Shown one piece after another: positions 10,459 to 17,980 of a stretch of DNA of 47,305 nucleotides. Origin of the DNA: Curtobacterium luteum (lineage in GTDB: Bacteria; Actinomycetota; Actinomycetes; Actinomycetales; Microbacteriaceae); assembly GCF_001475545.1 (NCBI RefSeq), contig NZ_LDQC01000079.1:1-47305 (forward strand). The letters run 5' to 3'. Position 1 is the stretch's first letter, and every line of letters starts with the position of its first letter. The translations under genes and the position numbers were made by a program. Below the pieces are notes generated by a model, which was not told the DNA's origin, did no database searches, and saw only the letters and a list, made by a program, of their open reading frames with translations.

Positions 10459-11288
10459 CCGACACCGTGCCCTCGCTCGAACACGACGATTCCGTGACGC
10501 GCCGACCGACCCCGCCGTGGACGGACATGGGCGTCGGGGACGTCCGGCCCGGTCACTGGATCGGGTTCAACCGCCGGTCCGACGCCGCGCGGCAGGTCTC
10601 GGACCTCATCCGCGCCGACATCGTCGCCGGACGCTTCGTCGGCCCGCTCCCCTACGAGTGGGAACTGCTCGACCTCTACGGGACCACCCGCAACGTCCTC
10701 CGTGCGGCACTCACCCTGCTCAAGGAGCAGCGGCTCATCACGCGCGCCCCGCGATCGGGCACGTTCGGTGTGCGGCCGGTCGCCTCGGTGAACCTCGCGC
10801 GCACCACCGACGAGGTGACGATCTACGGCGAGACCGCCGGCGGGAGCATCTTCGACTCGCCACGTCTGAGCATCGTGCACCTCTGCGTGCAGCTCGTGCC
10901 GGCGCCGGAGACCGTGCGGCGCAACCTCGAGATGGCCGGGGACGCGGCGTACTTCGTCGAGAGCCTCATCTCGTTCGACGGGGAGCCGAGCCGGGTCCGG
11001 ACGAGCTGGGTGCCGCAGGAGCGGTTCCCCGACCTCGTGTCCGAGCCGCTCGCCGAGTACGTGCCCGACGTGCTCGTCCGGCGCAGCGGGGAACGTCCGG
11101 TCGCACGCCGGCTCCTGCTCAGCACGGTGAACGCCGACCAGTGGACCGCCGACCTGCTCGACATCGACCCCGGTCAGGCGATCTTCCACATCGAGCGGCT
11201 CATGTGCCGCGCCGACGGCGCACCGGTGGAGTACGGGTTCTCGCGGTACCGGGGCGACCGGGCGGTGATCGACTCCCGGATCGTGTGA
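10455..11288 (+). CDS. GntR family regulator with UTRA effector domain
   Basis: 277 aa from GTG 10455, coupled to the TetR stop. A GntR winged helix (about residues 35-100, with RNVLRAALTLLKEQRLITRAPRSGTFGV) is followed by a UTRA-type small-molecule domain ending in the usual EYGFSRYRGDR-like segment. It is the last gene of the block. Two regulators of different families at the end of one catabolic operon suggest two effectors or two promoters. Confidence 0.85.
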   Translation: MTDTVPSLEHDDSVTRRPTPPWTDMGVGDVRPGHWIGFNRRSDAARQVSDLIRADIVAGRFVGPLPYEWELLDLYGTTRNVLRAALTLLKEQRLITRAPRSGTFGVRPVASVNLARTTDEVTIYGETAGGSIFDSPRLSIVHLCVQLVPAPETVRRNLEMAGDAAYFVESLISFDGEPSRVRTSWVPQERFPDLVSEPLAEYVPDVLVRRSGERPVARRLLLSTVNADQWTADLLDIDPGQAIFHIERLMCRADGAPVEYGFSRYRGDRAVIDSRIV

Positions 11289-11333
11289 GCGGTCTCGACC
11301 GCCGGGTGCCCGGCGGGTCGACGCCACGGCGCG

Positions 11334-11397
11334 GCCGGACGGGAGGCTCGCACCGCGTGAGCAGGTCTGCCCACGCGGTCCGGACCTCCCGTCCGGC
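11334..11397. terminator. Bidirectional hairpin terminator, GGAGG-core family
   Basis: Perfect 13-bp arms (11334-11346 and 11385-11397) enclose a second 8-bp stem (11352-11359 with 11372-11379). It lies between two convergent genes and has no T run. Shares the GGGAGG/CCTCCC core with seven other hairpins in the window. Confidence 0.7.
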
Positions 11398-11409
11398 GTC
11401 CGCGCCCGG

Positions 11410-11982
11410 TCAGCGGAAGGCGACCAGCGGCCCGCGGTCGACCGCGTGCGGGGTGAGCCGGACGAGTCGGTACTGCGTGTCACCGCGGTACGCGAGGACG
11501 ACGGTGTGCGCGCCCCAGGTGTACGGGTAGGCACTCGTCCGCGGCGTCGCGGTCGCTGCTGAGAGGACCGCGGACCGGGCGGTTCCGTGCCCGGTCGACT
11601 CGTACAGGGCGACCTCGTCCGGGGTGCTCCCGGTGGCGCCGGCGCACGTCGTGTCGACGAGGTAGCCCGTGTGCCCGTCTCCGCGCAGGTCGCCCGTGGC
11701 GGTGACGAGCGACGCGAAGTCGCCGCCGCAGAGCTCGAGGCCGGGGTGGCTCGCGCGGTCCACGGCACGGGTCAGACCCCGAACCGAGTCGGTCGACCGG
11801 TAGCGGTCCTGGCGACCAGGTGCCGGTGGCTGGGCACTCCGCGCGGCGAGGACGTGCTCGGCGGCGGTGCGGACAGTGGTGTCGTGGGTGGGTGCCGCCT
11901 CGGCGGAGGCCGACGTGACGGCCCCGCCGAGGACGGCCACCGCGGCCGCCGACGCGAGGAGCGCTGTGCTGGAGAGCTTCAT
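11410..11982 (-). CDS. Small secreted protein of unknown function
   Basis: 190 aa. A Sec signal peptide is clear (short basic start, long Ala-rich hydrophobic core, probable cleavage after an Ala-Ser-Ala or Ala-Glu-Ala site near residue 28). The mature part has two Cys residues that could pair (around LELCGGDF and TTCAGATG) and a C-terminal beta-rich segment with GAHTVVLAYRGDTQYRLVRL, loosely like LppP/LprE-type lipoproteins. No enzyme motif is seen. GGAAGGGAAG just upstream of the ATG is a strong ribosome site, and a TACCGT hexamer further upstream could be its -10. Confidence 0.65.
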   Translation of the reverse strand: MKLSSTALLASAAAVAVLGGAVTSASAEAAPTHDTTVRTAAEHVLAARSAQPPAPGRQDRYRSTDSVRGLTRAVDRASHPGLELCGGDFASLVTATGDLRGDGHTGYLVDTTCAGATGSTPDEVALYESTGHGTARSAVLSAATATPRTSAYPYTWGAHTVVLAYRGDTQYRLVRLTPHAVDRGPLVAFR

Positions 11983-12185
11983 GGTGGTCTTCCCTTCCGT
12001 CCGCGCCAGGCGTTCGCTCGCGTCGGACAGGTGGGACGGTAGGGACCCTGCGTCGCAGGTCTGTGGCGGCAGCGGCGCCGACCAGCGCTCGAGGACGCTC
12101 GACCGGCGTCGTTGCCCGCCCGGGTCGTCACCGGATCGTCACAGAGCCGACGGCGCGGGATCGGCGTTCGCTCCGCTCGCGGCAG

Positions 12186-12191
12186 TACGTT
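12186..12191 (+). promoter_or_regulatory. Candidate -10 (TACGTT) of the truncated gene at 12259
   Basis: A TANNNT hexamer lies about 70 bases before the GTG of the gene stub. It is weak alone but consistent with an originally expressed gene. Confidence 0.3.
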
Positions 12192-12258
12192 CGGCCTCGG
12201 TCGACCGCCGTCCTCCGTGATCGACGAGCGGCCGCTACCCGAGGGAGGGCTCCGTCCA

Positions 12259-12380
12259 GTGCAGATCCGGTTCACGATGACCGACGACTCGCGGCTGTGG
12301 GACTCGCTCGTCGCAGCGAGCCCCGGCGGAACGAGCTTCCACGATCGGTCGTGGCTTCACCTGATGACGGAAGTGCGTGT
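12259..12380 (+). pseudogene. 5' remnant of a FemAB/GNAT-like gene
   Basis: A GTG start with a strong ribosome site (GAGGGAGGG at 12241-12249) opens about 38 codons of normal protein. The stretch DSRLWDSLVAASPGGTSFHDRSWLHLM resembles in type the N-terminal end of FemAB or CelD-like acyltransferases, where a hit-and-run W-L motif opens the fold. The frame then runs antisense into the end of the convergent XRE gene and loses coding character. The rest of the gene is missing, so this is probably a truncation left when the neighbouring pair arrived or a deletion occurred. Family assignment is tentative. Confidence 0.4.
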
Positions 12381-12385
12381 CGACG

Positions 12386-12613
12386 TCACGGTCCACGGAC
12401 GGAGAACAGGTCGCCCGGCTGGCACCCGAGCGCCTCGCACAGGGCCGTCAGCGTCGAGAACCGGATCGCGCGGGCACGGTTGTTCTTGAGTACGGAGAGG
12501 TTCACCACCGTCACGCCCACCCGGTCCGCGAGTTCCGTGAGGGTCATGCCCCGTGCGGCGAGCATCTCGTCGAGGTGGCACACGACTGCGTGCCCGTCGT
12601 CCTCCGGCGGCAT
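12386..12613 (-). CDS. XRE-family HTH regulator (YozG-like)
   Basis: 75 aa. A single Cro/CI-type helix-turn-helix fills residues about 12-66 (MTLTELADRVGVTVVNLSVLKNNRARAIRFSTLTALCEALGCQPGDLF). Its ATG overlaps the stop of the DUF2975 gene by one base (TGATG on the minus strand). DUF2975 membrane protein plus YozG-like regulator is a recurrent pair in Firmicutes and Actinobacteria. The regulator probably represses the pair through the near-palindrome at 13243-13275. Confidence 0.88.
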   Translation of the reverse strand: MPPEDDGHAVVCHLDEMLAARGMTLTELADRVGVTVVNLSVLKNNRARAIRFSTLTALCEALGCQPGDLFSVRGP

Positions 12614-13224
12614 CAGACCAGACCGGCCTGGTCGCGCACCATCCGCTGCGATGCGGTGAGGGCGAACCGGAAGCACGTCACGACGAGGACCCCGAGGTAC
12701 ACCGGCACGAACTGCGGTTCCACGAGCGGCTCCGGGAGGCGGCCGTCCCACCCGAGGGAGGACACGATCCAGTTCCACCCCATGCGCCGGACGAAGTCGG
12801 GGAGGAGACCGGCGACGACCGTGGCCAGGACGACCCCGTCGAGGAGCCGCGGCGTCGACCGATCGAAGAGTCCGCCGCGGGCAACACGCCACACGACCAC
12901 CCCGACGAGTGCGATGAGGGCTGCGACGGCGACGACCTCGACGGCGTCGCCGACCCGGACGTAGGCGAGGGCCGCGCCGGGGACGTCGGCACTGCGGACC
13001 TGCATCGAGAACGCGTCCGCACGGACGCCCACCCCACCGGGCGGCTGCAGGACGTCGGACGTCGACGCGGTCCGGAGCGGCACCGTGATCGTCCCCACGC
13101 GGAGCGAGTACAGGAGATCGGCGACGTAGGTCCAGCCGATCCAGACGACGCCGATCGCGCACGCGAAGACGTAGGGGAGCCAGGACCGGCTGCCGCGCGG
13201 CGGGTCGTACACGGGTGCGGTCAT
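12613..13224 (-). CDS. DUF2975 family membrane protein
   Basis: 203 aa with four hydrophobic helices (about residues 16-40, 82-105, 122-140 and 167-190). The arrangement, size and the following XRE gene identify the DUF2975/YoaS type. Function is unknown. The partner may be controlled by or control this membrane protein. The minus-strand sequence GAGGGGA upstream of the ATG is the ribosome site. Confidence 0.82.
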   Translation of the reverse strand: MTAPVYDPPRGSRSWLPYVFACAIGVVWIGWTYVADLLYSLRVGTITVPLRTASTSDVLQPPGGVGVRADAFSMQVRSADVPGAALAYVRVGDAVEVVAVAALIALVGVVVWRVARGGLFDRSTPRLLDGVVLATVVAGLLPDFVRRMGWNWIVSSLGWDGRLPEPLVEPQFVPVYLGVLVVTCFRFALTASQRMVRDQAGLV

Positions 13225-13242
13225 GGTCGGTTCCCCTCGTCA

Positions 13243-13275
13243 CCATCGATTGTCGATAACAACGATAAACGATGG
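13243..13275. promoter_or_regulatory. Near-palindromic operator of the DUF2975/XRE pair
   Basis: A 33-bp element upstream of the DUF2975 ATG matches its own reverse complement at 12 of 16 half-site positions. Outer arms are CCATCG and CGATGG. Four CGAT units start at 13247, 13254, 13263 and 13270, spaced 7, 9 and 7 bases, so the spacing is symmetrical. It is much more AT-rich than its surroundings. Probable autoregulatory site of the XRE protein. Confidence 0.65.
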
Positions 13276-13297
13276 GTCAGGATGCAGCAAGGGTGCG

Positions 13298-14347
13298 TCA
13301 GAGCATCCCGAACGCCGCCTGCACGCCGAGGCTCGTCCCCGCCACGAGCGCCCACAGCACGATGCCGAGCAGCATCGGTCGGAACCCCGCCCGGCGGAGC
13401 GCACCGAAGTCCGTCGACACGCCGATCGCGGCGAGCGCCACGGTGATGAGGAACGTTGCCACGGTCGCGAAGCCCGGAGCCGTGGCTGCGGGCAGCACCC
13501 CGACGGTCCGGAGCAGCACCACCACGAGGAACCCGATCAGGAACCACGGGACCAACCGGAACACGCGGACGCCCCCGGCGCGACCGGTGTCCTCGCCGAC
13601 CGCAACCTGCGCGCGGGCGGTGCGCCGCGCCTCCAGGCCGGCCAGTCCGACCACGATCGGGATGATCATGAGCGTCCGGACGAGCTTGACGACGACCGCG
13701 GTGTCGGTCGCCTGGCGACCGTAGACCGTCGCGGTCGCGACGACCGACGAGGTGTCGTTGACGGCGGTTCCCGCGAAGACGCCGAAGGCGTGCTGCGACA
13801 GGCCCAGCGCGTGCCCGAGCAGCGGGAAGAGGAACACGGCGGCGATGTTGCAGAGGAAGATCGTCGACATCGCGTACGCGACGTCCGCTCCGACCGCACC
13901 GATGACCGGGGTCACCGCGGCGATCGCGGAGGCGCCGCAGATGCCGGTGCCGACGCCGATCAGGGTCCGGAGCGTCGACGACACCCGGAGCGCGCGACCG
14001 ATCAGCCATGCACCGACCAGGCACACGACGAGCGTGGTGAGCATCACCGGCAGCGTCTCGGCGCCGATGCGCAGGACCGCCCCGATCGAGAGCTGTGCAC
14101 CGAGCAGGACCACAGCGGCCTGCAGGACGCGGCTCGATGCGAACTTGACCCCGGGGGCCAGGGGGCCGAGCGCCCCGTCGGTCCGACGGCGGACGAGCCA
14201 GCCGACGAGGGTGCCGAGCACGACCGCCGGCACCGGTCCGCCGACGACGGGCACCAGGGCGCCGACGACGGTCGCGACGATGCCGACGGCGAGGGCGACG
14301 GCGATGCCAGGCAGGGCGGGCCGGACCGTGGAGAGGGGCGCTGACAC
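13298..14347 (-). CDS. YeiH/UPF0324 putative sulfate exporter family transporter
   Basis: 349 aa with about ten helices. Hallmarks of the family are the conserved IGVGTGICGASAIAAVTPVI segment and the AGTAVNDTSSVVATATVYG loop. Family members are annotated as putative sulfate exporters on weak evidence, and the substrate is not known. The GTG at 14347 lacks a ribosome site but has a CATGCT hexamer exactly six bases upstream, so the message may be leaderless. The frame is open further upstream, but that part lacks membrane character. No LysR gene, the usual YeiH neighbour, is present. Confidence 0.82.
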   Translation of the reverse strand: MSAPLSTVRPALPGIAVALAVGIVATVVGALVPVVGGPVPAVVLGTLVGWLVRRRTDGALGPLAPGVKFASSRVLQAAVVLLGAQLSIGAVLRIGAETLPVMLTTLVVCLVGAWLIGRALRVSSTLRTLIGVGTGICGASAIAAVTPVIGAVGADVAYAMSTIFLCNIAAVFLFPLLGHALGLSQHAFGVFAGTAVNDTSSVVATATVYGRQATDTAVVVKLVRTLMIIPIVVGLAGLEARRTARAQVAVGEDTGRAGGVRVFRLVPWFLIGFLVVVLLRTVGVLPAATAPGFATVATFLITVALAAIGVSTDFGALRRAGFRPMLLGIVLWALVAGTSLGVQAAFGML

Positions 14348-14353
14348 CGTCCC

Positions 14354-14359
14354 AGCATG
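14354..14359 (-). promoter_or_regulatory. -10-like hexamer of the YeiH gene (leaderless)
   Basis: CATGCT on the minus strand, six bases before the GTG at 14347. Fits NANNNT-N6-start seen at several other genes here. Confidence 0.35.
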
Positions 14360-14537
14360 GCCCTGCGCGCGCGGACTCGCCAAGAGCGTGTCGTCGCGGC
14401 ACCGCACCGGCGGGTTGCGGCGGAGGTGGCGGGGGTCCCGCACGAGACTCGGGCTCGGCGACGTCCCCACCATGGTCCGCACCGCGCGGAACCGCACGGA
14501 TCGCGCCCGGGTCGTGACGTCCTGTGCGTCCTCGACG

Positions 14538-14543
14538 TATCCT
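14538..14543 (+). promoter_or_regulatory. Candidate -10 (TATCCT) of the 109-aa protein gene
   Basis: A good TANNNT hexamer leaves a leader of roughly 60 bases before GTG 14609. The rest of the 261-base interval from 14348 shows no gene. Confidence 0.4.
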
Positions 14544-14608
14544 TGGTCTCCGGAAGCAACGGCGGTTCCGCGTCCCCACCCTGATCCCTCCAGCACGAAG
14601 AGCTTCCC

Positions 14609-14938
14609 GTGTCCGAACACCGCATCGAGTACGTCGCCCGCGACCGCACGGGCATCACCGCCGTCGTCACGACCACGAGCGTCATCGACGTCGACACCGT
14701 GATCCGCAACATCAGCGCCGGTCACTCCGGGTACTACGTCGCCCGCAACTGGAAGCGCACACCGGTCCGGAGCCTCACGTCGTTCGGCGGGGCGTACCTC
14801 TTCGCGAACTGGGACGGCTCGAAGCGGAACATGCTGCACGACCTGGCGTTCCCGAACCAGACGCGCGCGGTGCCGCTCACGGTCCGGCGCCCGTCGCGGT
14901 TCCGCGAAGCCGTGGCAGCCCTGCTCGGCCGTCGCTGA
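14609..14938 (+). CDS. Conserved-looking hypothetical protein (109 aa)
   Basis: A soluble, basic protein with no membrane helix or signal. The N-terminal half could form a beta-rich fold (RIEYVARDRTGITAVVTTTSVIDV), and the C-terminus is Arg-rich. I do not recognise the family. It stands alone between divergent and convergent neighbours and is closed by a strong hairpin. Coding character, including GC3 bias and a plausible promoter, supports it as real. Confidence 0.65.
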   Translation: MSEHRIEYVARDRTGITAVVTTTSVIDVDTVIRNISAGHSGYYVARNWKRTPVRSLTSFGGAYLFANWDGSKRNMLHDLAFPNQTRAVPLTVRRPSRFREAVAALLGRR

Positions 14939-14973
14939 CGCCCGTCGCTCGCCTCGCCCCGCCCTCGGGAACA

Positions 14974-15031
14974 CGACGGGAGGCCCGGGTCACGTGAGCT
15001 GACCTGCTCGCGCGTCCCGGGCCTCCCGTCG
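14974..15031. terminator. Bidirectional hairpin terminator, GGAGGC-core family
   Basis: Perfect 16-bp arms (14974-14989 and 15016-15031) between convergent genes. No T run on either side. Confidence 0.75.
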
Positions 15032-15045
15032 GTCCGTCGGCGTCG

Positions 15046-15876
15046 TCAGACGTCGCGCGTCCGTGCCGCGGCGAGCGCGATGGCGCCGATGACGACGACC
15101 TCGCCCGCGAGGACCCCGAAGCCACCCCAGCCGTCCAGGTGCAGGCCGTCACCCTGCGGCGGACCCGAGTCGAACGTGTACAGCTGCGCTCCCGCCGAGG
15201 ACGGCAGGAACTCCGACAGGTCGGCAATCCACTGCTGGTTCGTCAGCCCGGCGAACACACTGACGATGATCGGCAGGACGAGCAGGATGCCGAGCGTGAT
15301 CGCGATGCCGCCAGCGCTGGACTTCACGAGCAGCCCGATGCCGAACGCCAGGAGCGCGACGAGGGTCACGTAGACCGACGACCCGAGGATCGGCATGAAC
15401 ACCGCGGGGTCGGCGAGGTCCGGCCGGATGTCCCGACCTGCCTGCAGCGCAGCGGAGATCGCGACGCCGATCCACGTGGACACGGCGCTGACCACGAAGG
15501 TCGTCAGCGCGAGCACGAACGCCTTGGCGAGCACGGCGCCGGTGCGTCCGGGGTCCGCGGTGAAGGTCGACCGGATCTGCCCGGTGCCGTACTCCCCCGT
15601 GATGATCAGGACGCCGAGCACGCCGACGACGAGCGCGGTGAGCGACACGCTGGCGGTCCCGATCGTCACGATGAGCTGGTTCGCCGCCGTCGCGGGTGCT
15701 CCTCGCGGGACGCCGGTGTCGACGACCCCGAGGAGGTACGCCATCGCGAGCGTCAGCACGACGACGATGGCGTAGCACCAGACGGTCGACCGGACACTGC
15801 GCAGCTTGATCCACTCGCTCCGGATCAGCCGCGGGAAGGAGAGGCTCGTGGAGCGGGGCATGGTGACGGCGCTCAT
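15046..15876 (-). CDS. ABC-2 type exporter permease
   Basis: 276 aa with six hydrophobic helices. The N-terminal SEWIKLRSVRSTVWCY motif is typical of actinobacterial ABC-2 permeases, and the ITGEYGTGQIRSTFTADPGRT loop is diagnostic. Its ATG overlaps the stop of the ATPase gene (ATGA), so the two form one exporter. Cargo is unknown; relatives include multidrug and lantibiotic-protection exporters. Confidence 0.9.
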   Translation of the reverse strand: MSAVTMPRSTSLSFPRLIRSEWIKLRSVRSTVWCYAIVVVLTLAMAYLLGVVDTGVPRGAPATAANQLIVTIGTASVSLTALVVGVLGVLIITGEYGTGQIRSTFTADPGRTGAVLAKAFVLALTTFVVSAVSTWIGVAISAALQAGRDIRPDLADPAVFMPILGSSVYVTLVALLAFGIGLLVKSSAGGIAITLGILLVLPIIVSVFAGLTNQQWIADLSEFLPSSAGAQLYTFDSGPPQGDGLHLDGWGGFGVLAGEVVVIGAIALAAARTRDV

Positions 15877-16793
15877 CGGACGCCCTCCGATCGGTACTCG
15901 ACGTCGTCGCGGGTGAGCGCCATGTACGCCTCCTCGAGGCTGGCGCCCATCGGGGTGAGCTCGTGGATCGGTGCGCCGACCTGTGCGGCGACGTCACCGA
16001 TGCGCTGCGCGTCGGGGCCGACGACCACGAAGGCGCCGTCCTCACGCGGGGTGATGGCGGACGCCGCAGAGCCGATCGCGCCGAACAGCTGGTCGGGGGC
16101 GGGCGTGCGGACGAGCACCCGGCTGCCGCCGCCGTCCTGACCGCCGGCGACGAACTCGGCGATCGGGGCATCGGCGAGCACCCGGCCGCGACCGAGCACG
16201 ACGACGCGGTCGGCGGTCTGCGCCATCTCGCTCATGAGGTGGCTGGACAGGAACACGGTGCGACCGTCGGCGGCCATGCGGCGGGCGAGCTGTCGGACCC
16301 AGAGGACGCCATCGGGGTCGAGGCCGTTGACCGGCTCGTCGAGGATGAGGGTCTTCGGGTCGCCGAGCAGGGCCGCCGCGATGCCGAGGCGCTGCCCCAT
16401 GCCGAGGGAGAACCCGCCGACGCGCTTCTTCGCGACCGCGTCGAGGCCGGTCATCTCGATGACCTCGTGCACCCGGGCCTTCGGGATGCCGTGCGTCGCC
16501 GCGAGTGCGAGCAGGTGGTTGTACGCGCTGCGCCCGGAGTGCACCGCCTTGGCCTCGAGCAGCGCCCCGACCTGCCGGAGCGGGTCGGAGAAGCTCCGGT
16601 AGGGCGCGCCGTTGACGATCGCCCTCCCCGAGGTGGGGCGGTCGAGCCCCATGATCATGCGCATCGTCGTGGACTTGCCCGCGCCGTTCGGCCCGAGGAA
16701 GCCGGTGACGCTCCCGGGTCGGACGACGAACGAGACGTCGTTCACGGCGATCTTCTGGCCGTAGTGCTTGGTGAGGTGCTCGACTTCGATCAC
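15873..16793 (-). CDS. ABC exporter ATP-binding protein
   Basis: 306 aa from GTG 16793. Walker A (GPNGAGKST), the signature region (GFSLGMGQRLGIAAAL) and Walker B (LILDEPVNGLDPDG) are intact. It is a single-domain ATPase with a C-terminal extension of the DrrA/BcrA type. The start is chosen because the fold begins at once (VIEVEHLTKHYG). TAGCGT lies seven bases upstream with no ribosome site, which suggests a leaderless transcript. The open frame upstream lacks ATPase character. Confidence 0.9.
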   Translation of the reverse strand: MIEVEHLTKHYGQKIAVNDVSFVVRPGSVTGFLGPNGAGKSTTMRMIMGLDRPTSGRAIVNGAPYRSFSDPLRQVGALLEAKAVHSGRSAYNHLLALAATHGIPKARVHEVIEMTGLDAVAKKRVGGFSLGMGQRLGIAAALLGDPKTLILDEPVNGLDPDGVLWVRQLARRMAADGRTVFLSSHLMSEMAQTADRVVVLGRGRVLADAPIAEFVAGGQDGGGSRVLVRTPAPDQLFGAIGSAASAITPREDGAFVVVGPDAQRIGDVAAQVGAPIHELTPMGASLEEAYMALTRDDVEYRSEGVR

Positions 16794-16800
16794 GCAGCCA

Positions 16801-16806
16801 ACGCTA
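16801..16806 (-). promoter_or_regulatory. -10 hexamer (TAGCGT) of the ABC exporter operon
   Basis: Minus-strand TANNNT seven bases before the GTG at 16793. No Shine-Dalgarno is present, which supports leaderless initiation. Confidence 0.5.
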
Positions 16807-17115
16807 GGGGGACGTCCAGGCGGCGCGCGTCCCCCGCGCGACGGAGATGCGGCCGTCCCGGTACGCCCCCAGAAGGAGGGACGGGAGTCCACGGAGCGCA
16901 ATGCGTCGAACCGGATCCACAGGCAACGTGCAGGCTGGACCGGCACAGCGCCCCGGATCGTGGCGGAACAGCATCCGGAACTCCGGAAGACCTCACGGGT
17001 CGCTCCAAACCACCGGATCGCCCGCTCCGAAGACACTGTGCGACTGGGACAGTTCCGTGGCGATCTCCGCCCCGGGCCCATCGAGTTCGAGCCCACCGTT
17101 CGGAAGGACCGCACC
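16807..17115. other. Divergent intergenic region, no gene seen
   Basis: 309 bases between the exporter ATPase and the DUF4383 gene. It holds the upstream elements of both promoters. Two GGAAC boxes (16965-16969 and 16977-16981), 12 bases apart, are reminiscent of -35 boxes of ECF sigma factors, but no matching -10 can be fixed. GGAAGGA at 17102 is the ribosome site of the next gene. Confidence 0.4.
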
Positions 17116-17577
17116 ATGACCGCACACACCTCCCCCGCCCGCACCGGCTTCGCCGCCACGCTGACCCAGAAGGTCGCGCTGCTCTTCGGCGTCGTGTTCC
17201 TCCTCGTCGGCATCGCCGGCTTCATCCCCGGCCTGACGATGGACATGGGCTCGATGTCGATGGCCGGCCACGGCTCGATGGCGCTGCTCGTCGGCGTCTT
17301 CCAGGTGTCCGTCCTGCACAACATCGTGCACCTGCTCTTCGGCGTCGTCGGTGTCATCGCCGCGCGCTCGCACGTCGGCTCGCGCAACTACCTCGTCATC
17401 GGCGGCATCGTCTACTTCGTCGTCTTCATCTACGGCCTGTTCACGGCAGGCATGGCGACCGGCGCGAACTTCGTGCCGCTGAACAGCGCGGACAACGTCC
17501 TGCACCTCATCCTCGCGGTCGCGATGGTCGTCCTCGGCCTCGTCGTCCCGCGCATCGGCGCGCGCACCGCGCGCTGA
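17116..17577 (+). CDS. DUF4383 family membrane protein
   Basis: 153 aa with four helices. The LHNIVHLLFGVVGVIAAR segment and the C-terminal NSADNVLHLILAVAMVVLGL are the family signature. Function is unknown; these proteins are widespread in actinobacteria and often stress-linked. The ATG is chosen for its GGAAGGA ribosome site and because homologous character begins here. A compact hairpin terminates it. Confidence 0.88.
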   Translation: MTAHTSPARTGFAATLTQKVALLFGVVFLLVGIAGFIPGLTMDMGSMSMAGHGSMALLVGVFQVSVLHNIVHLLFGVVGVIAARSHVGSRNYLVIGGIVYFVVFIYGLFTAGMATGANFVPLNSADNVLHLILAVAMVVLGLVVPRIGARTAR

Positions 17578-17584
17578 CGTCGTC

Positions 17585-17610
17585 GGGCGGGCCGGGTGAC
17601 CGGCCCGCCC
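17585..17610 (+). terminator. Hairpin terminator after DUF4383 gene
   Basis: Perfect 11-bp arms (17585-17595, 17600-17610) with a four-base loop, starting eight bases after the stop codon. No T run. Confidence 0.7.
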
Positions 17611-17631
17611 TGCGGTCACCGGGGATCAGGG

Positions 17632-17720
17632 GTGACCACACGACGGCCTGGAGGCCCGGTACCAGCTGGTACCGGGCCTCCGGTGCGTCAGACGGTCGCG
17701 TCGGCCGCAGGGCGGACGCG
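17632..17720. repeat. Direct repeat, left copy (with 32-bp perfect palindrome)
   Basis: About 89 bp that recur nearly unchanged at 18668-18760. Differences are a one-base indel, several substitutions and a four-base insertion near the right end. It contains a loop-less 32-bp perfect palindrome at 17650-17681 centred on CAGCTG. The two copies bracket the cassette at 17723-18582. Confidence 0.8.
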
Positions 17721-17722
17721 CA

Positions 17723-17980
17723 TCAGCCATCGCGGTCCTCGGAGCGACACGAACGTGTCCGGTGCCTCGTGACCAGCGAAGCGAAGAGCAGCGCGACCAC
17801 CCCCAGCGTGATGATCGAGAGCGCCGCTGTGACCAGCCCGGCCGTTCGAGGACTGTCACGCGGCTCGAGGAAGCACGCGACACCGACCATGACCAGTCCG
17901 ATGAGGGCGCAGACCCCGCTCAGAGCGAGGAGCCCGAGCCGGAGCCAGCGAGTCCTGTCCGGACTCGTTCGGTCGTTCAC
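17723..17980 (-). CDS. Small two-helix membrane protein (possible immunity protein)
   Basis: 85 aa from GTG 17980, which overlaps the stop of the gene before it (GTGA). Two membrane helices (about residues 14-38 and 46-69) with a basic, Arg-rich C-terminus. No family recognised. Small membrane proteins coupled to a Gly/Ala-rich secreted protein are often self-protection factors for bacteriocins. This is inference from layout only. Confidence 0.6.
   Translation of the reverse strand: MNDRTSPDRTRWLRLGLLALSGVCALIGLVMVGVACFLEPRDSPRTAGLVTAALSIITLGVVALLFASLVTRHRTRSCRSEDRDG

Noticed and set aside
16965-16981. ECF sigma factor promoter of the DUF4383 gene
   Set aside because: Two GGAAC boxes exist but no -10 with the right spacing could be defined.
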